Below, piece after piece: positions 7,666 through 14,277 of a stretch of 64,000 bases of DNA. Position 1 is the stretch's first letter. Each line of letters begins with the position of its first letter. The notes beneath the pieces were generated by a model. The model saw only the letters and a program-made list of their open reading frames with translations. It was not told the origin of the DNA and ran no database searches. Origin of the DNA: Rothia sp. (in: high G+C Gram-positive bacteria) (GTDB taxonomy: Bacteria; Actinomycetota; Actinomycetes; Actinomycetales; Micrococcaceae); the NCBI GenBank assembly GCA_030529845.1, contig JAUMWB010000002.1, positions 454,530 through 518,529 of the forward strand. The letters run 5' to 3'. Position numbers and translations under genes: made by a program.

Positions 7666-8298
7666 ATGGCACTGTGCAAGAAGAGCAAGGCTAAGAAGGC
7701 TCAGAAGCAGGCAGAGAAGTTCTTCTCAAAGGCCGCTAAGAACACCGGCAAGAAGGCTGACAAGCTGACCGCTCTGGCCGAGAAGAAGGCAGCTCGTGCA
7801 GAGAAGCTGACCGGCAAGAAGGTTTCAGCCCTGCAGAAGGCTGCTGAGAAGCAGGGTAAGGGCATCTCAAAGGCAACCCAGGCTGCCGCTAAGGACGGCG
7901 CTAAGAAGCTGGAGAAGGTTCAGTCCACCCTGGCTGACAAGATTCAGCACACCATCGACGATGTCACCCCCGCCGTTGAAAACGCTGTAGCAACCGCCCG
8001 CGTTAAGGCTGCTGACGTTGCCACCACCGTTGCAGACAAGCTCTCCGACGCTGAGGTCCCCACCCAGGTTGAGACCGTTGCTGCTAAGGTCACCGGCGAC
8101 AAGAAGGCCCTGAAGAAGGCTCAGAAGGCTGCTGTTAAGGCCGCTAAGGGTTACGCCAAGGAGCAGAAGAAGGCTTCTAAGAGCGGCAACAAGGGCCTGC
8201 TAGTCTTTGGTCTGCTAGTTGCTGGCGCTGTCGCTGGCGCAGCCGCTTTCAAGGCTTCTCGCCCCGTTGAGGACCCCTGGAAGACCCCCGCCGCCTAG
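7666..8298 (+). CDS. Lys/Ala-rich histone-H1-like protein with C-terminal membrane anchor
   Basis: About 210 residues, extremely rich in Lys and Ala, with repeated KKA/AEK/AAK patterns like bacterial H1-type tails through residue 180. One hydrophobic segment (GLLVFGLLVAGAVAGAAAF) follows near residues 178-196, then a short tail ending DPWKTP. A GGAGG site at 7653-7657 supports the ATG at 7666 rather than the one at 7651. The codon use is strongly biased (mostly AAG for Lys), which suggests high expression. It may tether nucleic acid or anionic polymer to the membrane; this is inference from composition alone. Confidence 0.7.
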   Translation: MALCKKSKAKKAQKQAEKFFSKAAKNTGKKADKLTALAEKKAARAEKLTGKKVSALQKAAEKQGKGISKATQAAAKDGAKKLEKVQSTLADKIQHTIDDVTPAVENAVATARVKAADVATTVADKLSDAEVPTQVETVAAKVTGDKKALKKAQKAAVKAAKGYAKEQKKASKSGNKGLLVFGLLVAGAVAGAAAFKASRPVEDPWKTPAA

Positions 8299-8354
8299 TC
8301 CTCACTAGCTGCTCACGCACGTCCGCCCCTCGTTGATTGCGAGCGCGGACGCCC

Positions 8355-8390
8355 GGCCCCGGCCCCCGCACAGGGAGGCCGGGGCCTTTG
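8355..8390 (+). terminator. Terminator after the Lys/Ala-rich gene
   Basis: Ten-bp arms GGCCCCGGCC and GGCCGGGGCC followed by TTT, between converging genes. Confidence 0.8.
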
Positions 8391-8403
8391 CTGTAAGGGG
8401 GGC

Positions 8404-9510
8404 TTATTCTGAGGTTCCTGACTCGTAGACGTCCCACCGGCCTTCGAAGTAGTAGGCCGAGGTGGTGGCGTCCATCAGGTCAAGGTCAAAGGCACTGCCG
8501 ATTGCTGTGCCCTGTACACCCTCGACCATGGCCTGGCGGGCGGCATCCGTATCGCCTGCGTAGCTATCAAAGCGGGCGGTCACAAAGTAGTTGGTAGAGT
8601 CCCGGTATTTGTTGATGCTCACGACCTCTAGCCCCTCGGTGTGCGCCGCGAATGCCTGAGCAATCGGGGTGGCAGAACTCGACCAGGCCTGCACCTCGCT
8701 CAGCGGCCCAAAGGCGAAAACCTGCACCGTATCAGTATCAAGCTCTATCTCGTCCATGTACGAGACGCTCTCAAGGTCTGGACCGCTCAGGGGCTCCCAG
8801 CTAGCCATATCAGCGAGTAGGGATTGTTGGTCTGAGCTGTTATCTCCGTAGAGGTAGTATTTGACCTCAACCCAGGGATCCTCGGTTTCGTACTCGCCAG
8901 CCCCGCGGGCTGAGACGCTCACCGACCCCATGCGCTCGTCGGACGCCCGTGTGAGGATTCCCTGCCAGGTCTCGGCAGAGAGGGTAATGGGGATTTCCTC
9001 GTGGCTGTCGATGTCGATGGGGCCACCCTCGGGCAGACGGATATAGGTGGCGTGGGTGGACTCTCGCCGGAAAATCCCGCTGGTACCACCCAGCTGGGGC
9101 ACTGTCTGCGCAAGGTGCTCGGCAAGGGCGCCCGACTCTATGCTGCCGGTATCGGCAACGCTGAGCCAGGTGGCGTCTGAGTTTGATGAGCCGTCATCGG
9201 CCAGCAGTGACGAATTCCAGATGCTCCCTCCGCCCAACGTCATGTGGCTGCGGGACCCCGAAAAATAAGCCACGAACACCAGCACCGTGGGAACGGCCAG
9301 CACACCCAGCAGAATCAGAATATTACGCCGGGTGTAGGACTTGTTCTCAACGTCAGGGGCGGCAGCAGCAGGCGTCTGGGGAGGCACTCTGGCGGGCGCG
9401 ACTTCAGCCGGCGGAGGCGGAGCCGGCATGGTTTGCCCGGGCGGGGTCTGAACGGACGCACTTCCCCCAGGCGGGGCGTTATAAGGCTGATCTGGGTATG
9501 GGTGGGTCAT
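8404..9510 (-). CDS. Proline-rich single-pass membrane protein with extracellular domain
   Basis: 368 residues. The first 60 are Pro/Ala-rich and cytoplasmic. One membrane helix (ILILLGVLAVPTVLVFVAYF) follows near residue 70, and about 275 residues then lie outside. The external part contains two related segments of roughly 120 residues with aromatic and acidic patches, but no motif I recognise. No enzyme signature or signal cleavage site is seen. The start ATG is preceded by a purine-poor leader. Function unknown; it is transcribed alone, converging with the Lys/Ala-rich gene. Confidence 0.7.
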   Translation of the reverse strand: MTHPYPDQPYNAPPGGSASVQTPPGQTMPAPPPPAEVAPARVPPQTPAAAAPDVENKSYTRRNILILLGVLAVPTVLVFVAYFSGSRSHMTLGGGSIWNSSLLADDGSSNSDATWLSVADTGSIESGALAEHLAQTVPQLGGTSGIFRRESTHATYIRLPEGGPIDIDSHEEIPITLSAETWQGILTRASDERMGSVSVSARGAGEYETEDPWVEVKYYLYGDNSSDQQSLLADMASWEPLSGPDLESVSYMDEIELDTDTVQVFAFGPLSEVQAWSSSATPIAQAFAAHTEGLEVVSINKYRDSTNYFVTARFDSYAGDTDAARQAMVEGVQGTAIGSAFDLDLMDATTSAYYFEGRWDVYESGTSE

Positions 9511-9564
9511 GGTGGTTTCAGCCTAGCAGAGCCCCTCCCCGCGCCCGGGGCACCCGGGCCGCGC

Positions 9565-10110
9565 CTAAGCGTCCTTAGCCTTAACCTGCTGCATCTGCTG
9601 GGTGTGGCGCTCGCGGTCCTTCATCTCCTTGGGGCGCAGGAAAATCAGGCCCACCGCAATAGAGATAATGAAGATAGCGAGCATGACGAAGAAGAGGGGC
9701 CAGATGCCGGTCAGGTAAATGACGGGCACCGCCAAAGCCGTAACCAGACTACCGCCGAAGAAGGGCTCAAAAACCAGCTGCTTGTAGCCAAAGGCCTCGA
9801 AAGCTGGGGATTCGCCCTTGGGATCCACCACGCGCATCAGAATCAGACCTGTGGCGGTCACCCCCATAGACTGGCCGAAGTCGCCGATGCCGCGCTCGAA
9901 CCAGTAGCGGCCAATCAGGCGCGGGGCCAGCCAGAGGAACATGGCCACGTTGAAGCCGATACCGGCTACCGCCAGAATGGCGAAGACGGCGATGTTCTCG
10001 CCCACAGCCTGCAGGGAGAGGTTAGCGATAGCGGCAACGATGAGGAACTCCAGGGCCCAGCCCTGAATACGCAGCATCATCTGGTGGTCAATGATAGAGT
10101 CAGCGCCCAC
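9565..10110 (-). pseudogene. gltS: Truncated sodium/glutamate symporter (gltS), N-terminal half missing
   Basis: The reading frame from about 10110 to the stop at 9565 encodes some 180 residues matching the C-terminal half of GltS-type Na+/glutamate symporters. These include RIQGWALEFLIVAAIA, the pore segment FGQSMGVTATGLILMRVVDP and FEPFFGGSLVTALAVPVIY, with four to five membrane helices. GltS proteins are about 400 residues. Upstream of 10110 the frame runs into a 13-bp tandem repeat and then short repeats and the 5S terminator, with no transporter sequence and no proper start. The 5' half has been lost, so a working transporter is not expected. Confidence 0.75.
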
Positions 10111-10206
10111 CGCGGGCGTCCACCGCGGGCGTCCACCAGCGAGCGTGCACCAAATCGCCGAGCGTGCACACGGCAGGCGCACGCTCAGCGATATCACGCA
10201 CGCTCG
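10108..10206. repeat. Short repeats at the gltS breakpoint
   Basis: Two tandem copies of the 13-mer CACCGCGGGCGTC lie at 10108-10133. They are followed by four copies of a GAGCGTGC-type word in both directions (10140-10150, 10159-10169, 10177-10186, 10197-10206). This is the junction between the remaining gltS sequence and the 5S/tRNA unit and may be a rearrangement scar. Confidence 0.55.
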
Positions 10207-10262
10207 CATGCGTGCCACCCCCCCCGCCACACCAGCCTGCACCCCACAAAAACCGCACATAC

Positions 10263-10299
10263 AAAAAAGGAACCCCCAGTCTTTCGACTGGGGGTTCCT
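10263..10299 (-). terminator. Terminator of tRNA-Ala/5S copy 1
   Basis: A 14-bp perfect stem (arms AGGAACCCCCAGTC and GACTGGGGGTTCCT, loop TTTC) just after the 5S gene in the leftward direction. A run of A on the plus strand gives the T-run. Confidence 0.9.
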
Positions 10300-10311
10300 C
10301 ACCAAATTTAA

Positions 10312-10428
10312 TTCGGCGATGACCTACTCTCCCACACCGTCGCCAGTGCAGTACCATCGGCGCTAAGAGCCTTAACTTCCGGGTTCGGGATGGGACCGGG
10401 TGTTTCCCTCTTGCTATAATCACCGAAG
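10312..10428 (-). rRNA. rrf: 5S ribosomal RNA, copy 1
   Basis: The minus strand reads as a complete 5S rRNA: a terminal stem formed by TTCGGTGAT and ATCGCCGAA, the conserved CCCATCCCGAACCCGGAAGT region, and GGGAGAGTAGGTC near the 3' end. It begins 2 bases after the 3' end of tRNA-Ala and is followed by a terminator. No 16S or 23S gene is attached, so it is an orphan 5S gene cotranscribed with a tRNA. It is identical to the copy at 13188-13304. Confidence 0.93.
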
Positions 10429-10430
10429 AG

Positions 10431-10503
10431 TGGAGGCGAGGGGACTCGAACCCCTAACCCCCTGCTTGCAAAGCAGGTGCGCTACCAATTGCGCCACGCC
10501 CCC
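10431..10503 (-). tRNA. tRNA-Ala (anticodon TGC), copy 1
   Basis: A 73-base tRNA with the acceptor stem GGGGGCG/CGCCTCC, which carries the G3-U70 pair that defines alanine tRNAs. The anticodon loop is TTTGCAA and the T arm GGTTCGAGTCC. The CCA end is not encoded. Part of the duplicated unit. Confidence 0.95.
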
Positions 10504-10626
10504 GTGGTGTTATGCTTCTACCTTACTACAGGTTTTTTGCACGCGCAAACCAATTCTACCAAATGTGCGGTTAGCTCCGCCACAGATTTTAGATAAAAAC
10601 CTGAAAAACAGGCCCTCCACCCCGGT

Positions 10627-11361
10627 TTACCCCAGGTGGTGCAGGTACATCTCGGGATCATCGAGCATATTGCGCCAGTGAATGGTCATATCAAGTTCAG
10701 CCCAGGCCAGCTGGCGCACGCCCCACTCCCCTATCTCCCACACCAGCTCGTTGCGGTGAGCGGCGAGGGCTGCAAGCAGGGGGCTGTGGGTGCAGAGCAC
10801 TACCTGCCCGCCCCGCTCAAGAAAGGCAAGGACGCGGGCACACAGCTCAAGCTGCCCCGAGAAAGACAGGCCCGATTCTGGTTCATCAAGGATCCAGAGG
10901 CCGTAATCTTCGAAGGATTCTTCAAGTAAACGCTGGGTGCCCTCCCCGTGGGAGAGGTGCAGAATATCGGTTGCCTGCTTTGATTTGAGGCTGGCCAGGT
11001 GTTCCAGATGGGCCAGCATTCCTTCAGCTCGCAGGAAGAGCCCTGCCCGGCGTCCTGCCGCACCTCGCACTATCTGCAGGTCGGCCCCAAAAGCGGAGGA
11101 CGGTTCAAAGATGGGGCGGGCAACCCGGTTATCTCCACCGCCAAGTGGCAGGCCATAGGCTTCTGCGATGGATTCAACCAGGGAAGACTTGCCAGCCCCG
11201 TTTTCTCCCACGATAACCGTGAGCCGCCCAAAGATGAGCCCGGCGAGCGCTGCCCGAGTAACCGCAAGACAATAGGGCCAGGTATGGGCGCGGACGTCCG
11301 TGAGCGGCTCGAAGTCGCCACGGGCGGTGATACTGCGCAAGGGAAGATCGTTGAACACCAT
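10627..11361 (-). CDS. AAA-family ATPase (ABC/SMC-like nucleotide-binding fold)
   Basis: 244 residues from an ATG at 11361; the frame is open further upstream but only reaches a TTG. Walker A is GENGAGKSS, the signature-like motif is LSHGEGTQRLL, Walker B is LWILDEPESGL, and the switch histidine lies in LCTHSPLL. This is the stand-alone predicted ATPase type with one ABC-like domain and no membrane partner, seen across Actinobacteria with unknown role. It sits between the two tRNA-Ala/5S repeats and is separated from the phosphate transporter by a terminator. Confidence 0.75.
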   Translation of the reverse strand: MVFNDLPLRSITARGDFEPLTDVRAHTWPYCLAVTRAALAGLIFGRLTVIVGENGAGKSSLVESIAEAYGLPLGGGDNRVARPIFEPSSAFGADLQIVRGAAGRRAGLFLRAEGMLAHLEHLASLKSKQATDILHLSHGEGTQRLLEESFEDYGLWILDEPESGLSFSGQLELCARVLAFLERGGQVVLCTHSPLLAALAAHRNELVWEIGEWGVRQLAWAELDMTIHWRNMLDDPEMYLHHLG

Positions 11362-11424
11362 ATAAGGAACCCTATCGACCCTACAGCAGAGGTACAAGAA
11401 CTACCGCCCTCCGTTCGTCCGCCC

Positions 11425-11471
11425 TTTAAAACCAGCAGGGGCTGGTGGTTTCAGACGAAACCACCAGCCCC
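11425..11471 (-). terminator. Terminator of the phosphate transporter operon
   Basis: A 14-bp stem (GGGGCTGGTGGTTT and AAACCACCAGCCCC) with a 6-base loop, followed in the leftward direction by a short T-rich stretch. Confidence 0.8.
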
Positions 11472-11492
11472 CACCGTGTGTCGACAGAACCC

Positions 11493-11780
11493 TTAGCCTG
11501 CAGCTCCCAGGAAGTTGAAGCCGGTGTAGGCGTAGATGAAATCCTTGGCGATCCACAGAATCCCGCTGAGAACAGCCAGAGCCAGCACCGCAAAGAGCAG
11601 GTAGGCCGCAGCACGCGCTGCCGAGGCAGGCTCGGTGTAGACGGTACCCTCAGGGGTTTCTACAGCTGTGCCACTCATCAGGCGCACGCCCAGGGCGTAG
11701 AGAATCGGCAGGCCAGCGCCAAAGCCCAGACCGGCCAGGAAGACGGGGTAAATCTTGTGGAAGATATCAACAATCAACAT
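11493..11780 (-). CDS. Small membrane protein of the PiT operon
   Basis: 95 residues with two predicted membrane helices (residues about 8-33 and 60-80) joined by a Thr/Glu-rich loop. It begins directly after the stop of the PiT transporter gene (TAA then ATG), so translation is coupled. Small membrane proteins of this kind accompany pit in related Actinobacteria and may modulate the transporter. No enzymatic motif is visible. Confidence 0.7.
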   Translation of the reverse strand: MLIVDIFHKIYPVFLAGLGFGAGLPILYALGVRLMSGTAVETPEGTVYTEPASAARAAAYLLFAVLALAVLSGILWIAKDFIYAYTGFNFLGAAG

Positions 11781-12974
11781 TTAGGAACCAGCCTTCACGG
11801 TGGGAATCGACTCGGTGTGCACCTCGCGGGTAGTGACAGCCTCGCCTGAGTGCATATCGATGTGGCTGACGGCGCTCTTGCGGGAGTGAGCCCACATCCA
11901 GAAGCAGAAGCCCACCAGAATGAGGAAGACGGTTGCCTCGCCCATCCAGGCGCTGCCGGTCAAAGAGTTGATACCGTTGCCCACGAACCAGGTCAGGGCA
12001 CCGACGGAGCCAGCAGCGGGCAGGGTGATGATCCAGGCAATGACCATACGGCGGGCGGTTGACCAGCTTACTTTGGCGCGACGGCCGACGCCGGAGCCGA
12101 TGATGGACCCGGTGGCCACGTGAGTGGTAGACAGGGCCATGCCAAAGTGGGAGGAGGTCAGGATGATAGCTGCCGATGAGCCGTCCGCTGCGAAGCCCTG
12201 GGGGCCTTCAATATCGACAATGCCCTTACCCATGGTCTTGATGATGCGCCAGCCACCCAGGTAGGTACCCAGGGCGATAGCCAGGGCGCAGACTAGGCGT
12301 ACCCAGAAGGGGATATCTGCTTCGGGGTTAATTTCGTTGGCCGCGACCAAGGCCAGGAAGATAACACCCATGGTCTTCTGGGCGTCATTGGTGCCGTGGG
12401 CCAGAGACATGAGGGAGGCTGCTGAGATTTGACCGAAGCGGAAGTTCTTCTTCTTTTGTTCGGCGGGGACGGGCTTGGTGAGCGCGTAGATAAGGGCGGC
12501 ACCGACACCGGCAACCACACCCGCAATCAGCGGTGCCATCAGGGCCGGGACGATAATCTTCATCATCACGCCGTTCCAGAGCACGCCATTGGTGCCCAAG
12601 GACGCCAGGGTTGCACCGATCAGACCACCGAAGAGAGCATGCGATGAGCTGGAGGGCAAACCCAGCAGCCAGGTGAAGACATTCCAGAGGATAGCGCCCA
12701 CCAAGCCGGTAAAGACAATGAGCATAAGGCTGGGGCCGCCGCCAGCAGTTTCAAGGTCAATGAGGCCCGAGCCGACGGTCTTAGCTACCTCAATAGAGAG
12801 GAAGGCACCGACGAGGTTAAGGACGGCGGAAAGGGCGACGGCCGCTTTAGGCTTGAGGGCGCCAGTGGCAATAGAAGAGGCCATAGCGTTGGCGGTGTCG
12901 TGGAAGCCGTTGGTGAAGTCGAAGGCTAGTGCAGTGAGCACTACGATCACCAGAATGATGAGTTCTGTAGTCAC
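11781..12974 (-). CDS. pit: Low-affinity inorganic phosphate transporter, PiT family
   Basis: 397 residues with about ten membrane helices. The two PiT signature repeats are clear: FDFTNGFHDTANAMASSIAT near the N-terminus and AHGTNDAQKTMGVIFL in the second half, plus GLPSSSSHAL and ALSTTHVATGSIIGSG. It imports phosphate, normally as a metal-phosphate complex driven by protons. The gene is first of a two-gene operon with the small membrane protein. The segment it lies in is bracketed by the 240-bp repeats, so it could be lost or duplicated by recombination. Confidence 0.93.
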   Translation of the reverse strand: MTTELIILVIVVLTALAFDFTNGFHDTANAMASSIATGALKPKAAVALSAVLNLVGAFLSIEVAKTVGSGLIDLETAGGGPSLMLIVFTGLVGAILWNVFTWLLGLPSSSSHALFGGLIGATLASLGTNGVLWNGVMMKIIVPALMAPLIAGVVAGVGAALIYALTKPVPAEQKKKNFRFGQISAASLMSLAHGTNDAQKTMGVIFLALVAANEINPEADIPFWVRLVCALAIALGTYLGGWRIIKTMGKGIVDIEGPQGFAADGSSAAIILTSSHFGMALSTTHVATGSIIGSGVGRRAKVSWSTARRMVIAWIITLPAAGSVGALTWFVGNGINSLTGSAWMGEATVFLILVGFCFWMWAHSRKSAVSHIDMHSGEAVTTREVHTESIPTVKAGS

Positions 12975-13139
12975 GGTTTCTATTCTTATGCTTCTCTGCT
13001 TGTTTCAAGGCCATAACAGACTAGAGTCGCTTGTGCTGTTAGTCATTGCAGGCAACTCCGAGCCTCACCGGCGACTCTGCCGAGGACAGCTCTATACCTG
13101 CCCCAGAGAACTATCGGAATAAATTTTTAGTGTTTATAG

Positions 13140-13175
13140 AAAAAGGAACCCCCAGTCTTTCGACTGGGGGTTCCT
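13140..13175 (-). terminator. Terminator of tRNA-Ala/5S copy 2
   Basis: Same 14-bp stem and loop as at 10263-10299, as part of the repeat. Confidence 0.9.
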
Positions 13176-13187
13176 CACCAAATTTAA

Positions 13188-13304
13188 TTCGGCGATGACC
13201 TACTCTCCCACACCGTCGCCAGTGCAGTACCATCGGCGCTAAGAGCCTTAACTTCCGGGTTCGGGATGGGACCGGGTGTTTCCCTCTTGCTATAATCACC
13301 GAAG
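13188..13304 (-). rRNA. rrf: 5S ribosomal RNA, copy 2
   Basis: Identical to copy 1: complete terminal stem and conserved 5S core, 2 bases after tRNA-Ala, no 16S or 23S attached. Confidence 0.93.
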
Positions 13305-13306
13305 AG

Positions 13307-13379
13307 TGGAGGCGAGGGGACTCGAACCCCTAACCCCCTGCTTGCAAAGCAGGTGCGCTACCAATTGCGCCACGCCCCC
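13307..13379 (-). tRNA. tRNA-Ala (anticodon TGC), copy 2
   Basis: Same 73-base alanine tRNA with the G3-U70 pair. It follows tRNA-Ile and DLW-39 downstream of gyrA, the standard actinobacterial order. Confidence 0.95.
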
Positions 13380-13391
13380 ATCGGGTGCTAC

Positions 13392-13511
13392 CTATGAAAT
13401 TTTATCTGTAGCTTCTTCCCAAGTTTTTTTATTCTCCTGAGAATCCTTGGCTTTCTTTGCCGCTATCGCTGTTGCTAATGCAGCGAGCGTGATTGCCATA
13501 AATTTCTTCAT
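13392..13511 (-). CDS. DLW-39 family small protein
   Basis: Exactly 39 residues from an ATG with a GAAAGG site upstream. It starts MKKFMAITLAALATAIAAKK (a short membrane helix) and ends with a charged tail containing WEEATDKIS. The family is named for its length and a conserved tryptophan motif, and is found between tRNA-Ile and tRNA-Ala downstream of gyrA in Actinobacteria, exactly as here. Function is unknown. Confidence 0.85.
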   Translation of the reverse strand: MKKFMAITLAALATAIAAKKAKDSQENKKTWEEATDKIS

Positions 13512-13534
13512 GTCAACCTTTCGACCAAGGTGAG

Positions 13535-13608
13535 TGGGCGTACCAGGAATTGAACCTGGGACCTCTACATTATCAGTGTAGCGCTCTAACCGTCTGAGCT
13601 ATACGCCC
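13535..13608 (-). tRNA. tRNA-Ile (anticodon GAT)
   Basis: A 74-base tRNA with the acceptor stem GGGCGTA/TACGCCC, anticodon stem-loop CTACACTGATAATGTAG and T arm GGTTCAATTCC. CCA is not encoded. Transcribed leftward, as is typical after gyrA. Confidence 0.95.
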
Positions 13609-13705
13609 TTGGTGTTCATCAGAACGAGATATAACTTTACACAGATTTTAGCGCCTTGCCAAATCGAAAGAGCGTGTTCTGAGACACAATACTTCAAAGG
13701 GGTTC

Positions 13706-13748
13706 AAAAAGCCCCGTGGCTCCCTGAAAAACAAGGTGCCACGGGGCT
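13706..13748 (-). terminator. Terminator after the DUF3566 gene
   Basis: An 11-bp stem (AGCCCCGTGGC and GCCACGGGGCT) with a long loop, downstream of the gyrA-DUF3566 pair; the run of A at its left edge supplies the T-run. Confidence 0.8.
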
Positions 13749-13770
13749 AGAAGAAAGTTTTACTCGGTGT

Positions 13771-14277
13771 TTATTCGTCGGTGAGGGTCACACCCACGCC
13801 GCCGACCAGCTTGGCTGCCACGTTGTAGAGCATGGCTGCAAGAGTGCCGAGCAGGGTAAAGAGCACGACGTTCACTACGGAGATGATGGTGCTGTAGAGA
13901 GCTACCTGCCCCAGTGAGAGGTACTGAGAGATATCTACGGCATCGCCTGTGGTCCCCAGCAGGGTCAGCAGGTCGTTGAGGCTCTGGAAGGCGCCGGTGG
14001 CCTGCATGACCAGCCACAGAATGACGGCTGCAACCACGGTTGCGATACCGATAGCTACTGAGAGCAGGAAGACGAGCTTGGCGACGGAGAAGGTGTCTAC
14101 CTTGGCAACAACCAGGCGGGCACGACGAATTTTGGAGCGGGGTGCGGGGCGCACCAGCGGTTTGCGCTGGGCACCTGCGGACGCTGCACTCTGGGGGCCT
14201 GCCTTACCCTGAGAAGCGCGCGGGGTGCCGGCTCGCGGCGCTGGCCGCGGTGCGGTTCCGGTGCTTTTAGTGCTCAC
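13771..14277 (-). CDS. DUF3566 membrane protein downstream of gyrA
   Basis: 168 residues starting at a GTG inside the gyrA 3' end, with a GGAGG five bases before it, so the two genes overlap by 11 bp and are translationally coupled. The first 60 residues are Arg/Ala/Pro-rich and cytoplasmic. Two membrane helices follow (about 70-95 and 130-155) with a loop ending in a glycine-rich segment GGVGVTLTD. This matches the DUF3566 proteins found after gyrA in Actinobacteria. The role is unknown; the conserved linkage suggests a cell envelope or division function. Confidence 0.85.
   Translation of the reverse strand: MSTKSTGTAPRPAPRAGTPRASQGKAGPQSAASAGAQRKPLVRPAPRSKIRRARLVVAKVDTFSVAKLVFLLSVAIGIATVVAAVILWLVMQATGAFQSLNDLLTLLGTTGDAVDISQYLSLGQVALYSTIISVVNVVLFTLLGTLAAMLYNVAAKLVGGVGVTLTDE

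Larger units (their letters stand above)
10264..10503. repeat. 240-bp direct repeat, copy 1 (tRNA-Ala, 5S rRNA, terminator)
   Basis: Base-for-base identical to 13140-13379 as far as I can read, in the same orientation. It spans the terminator, 5S gene and tRNA-Ala exactly and ends at the tRNA 5' end. Flanking sequences differ. Confidence 0.9.
13140..13379. repeat. 240-bp direct repeat, copy 2 (tRNA-Ala, 5S rRNA, terminator)
   Basis: Identical to 10264-10503 in the same orientation. The copy keeps the ancestral position downstream of DLW-39 and tRNA-Ile, so it is probably the original and copy 1 the duplicate. Confidence 0.9.

Noticed and set aside
10100-10423. Open frames across the 5S/tRNA repeat on both strands
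   Set aside because: They run through structured RNA genes, have no ribosome sites, and the same frame recurs in both repeat copies only because the repeats are identical.
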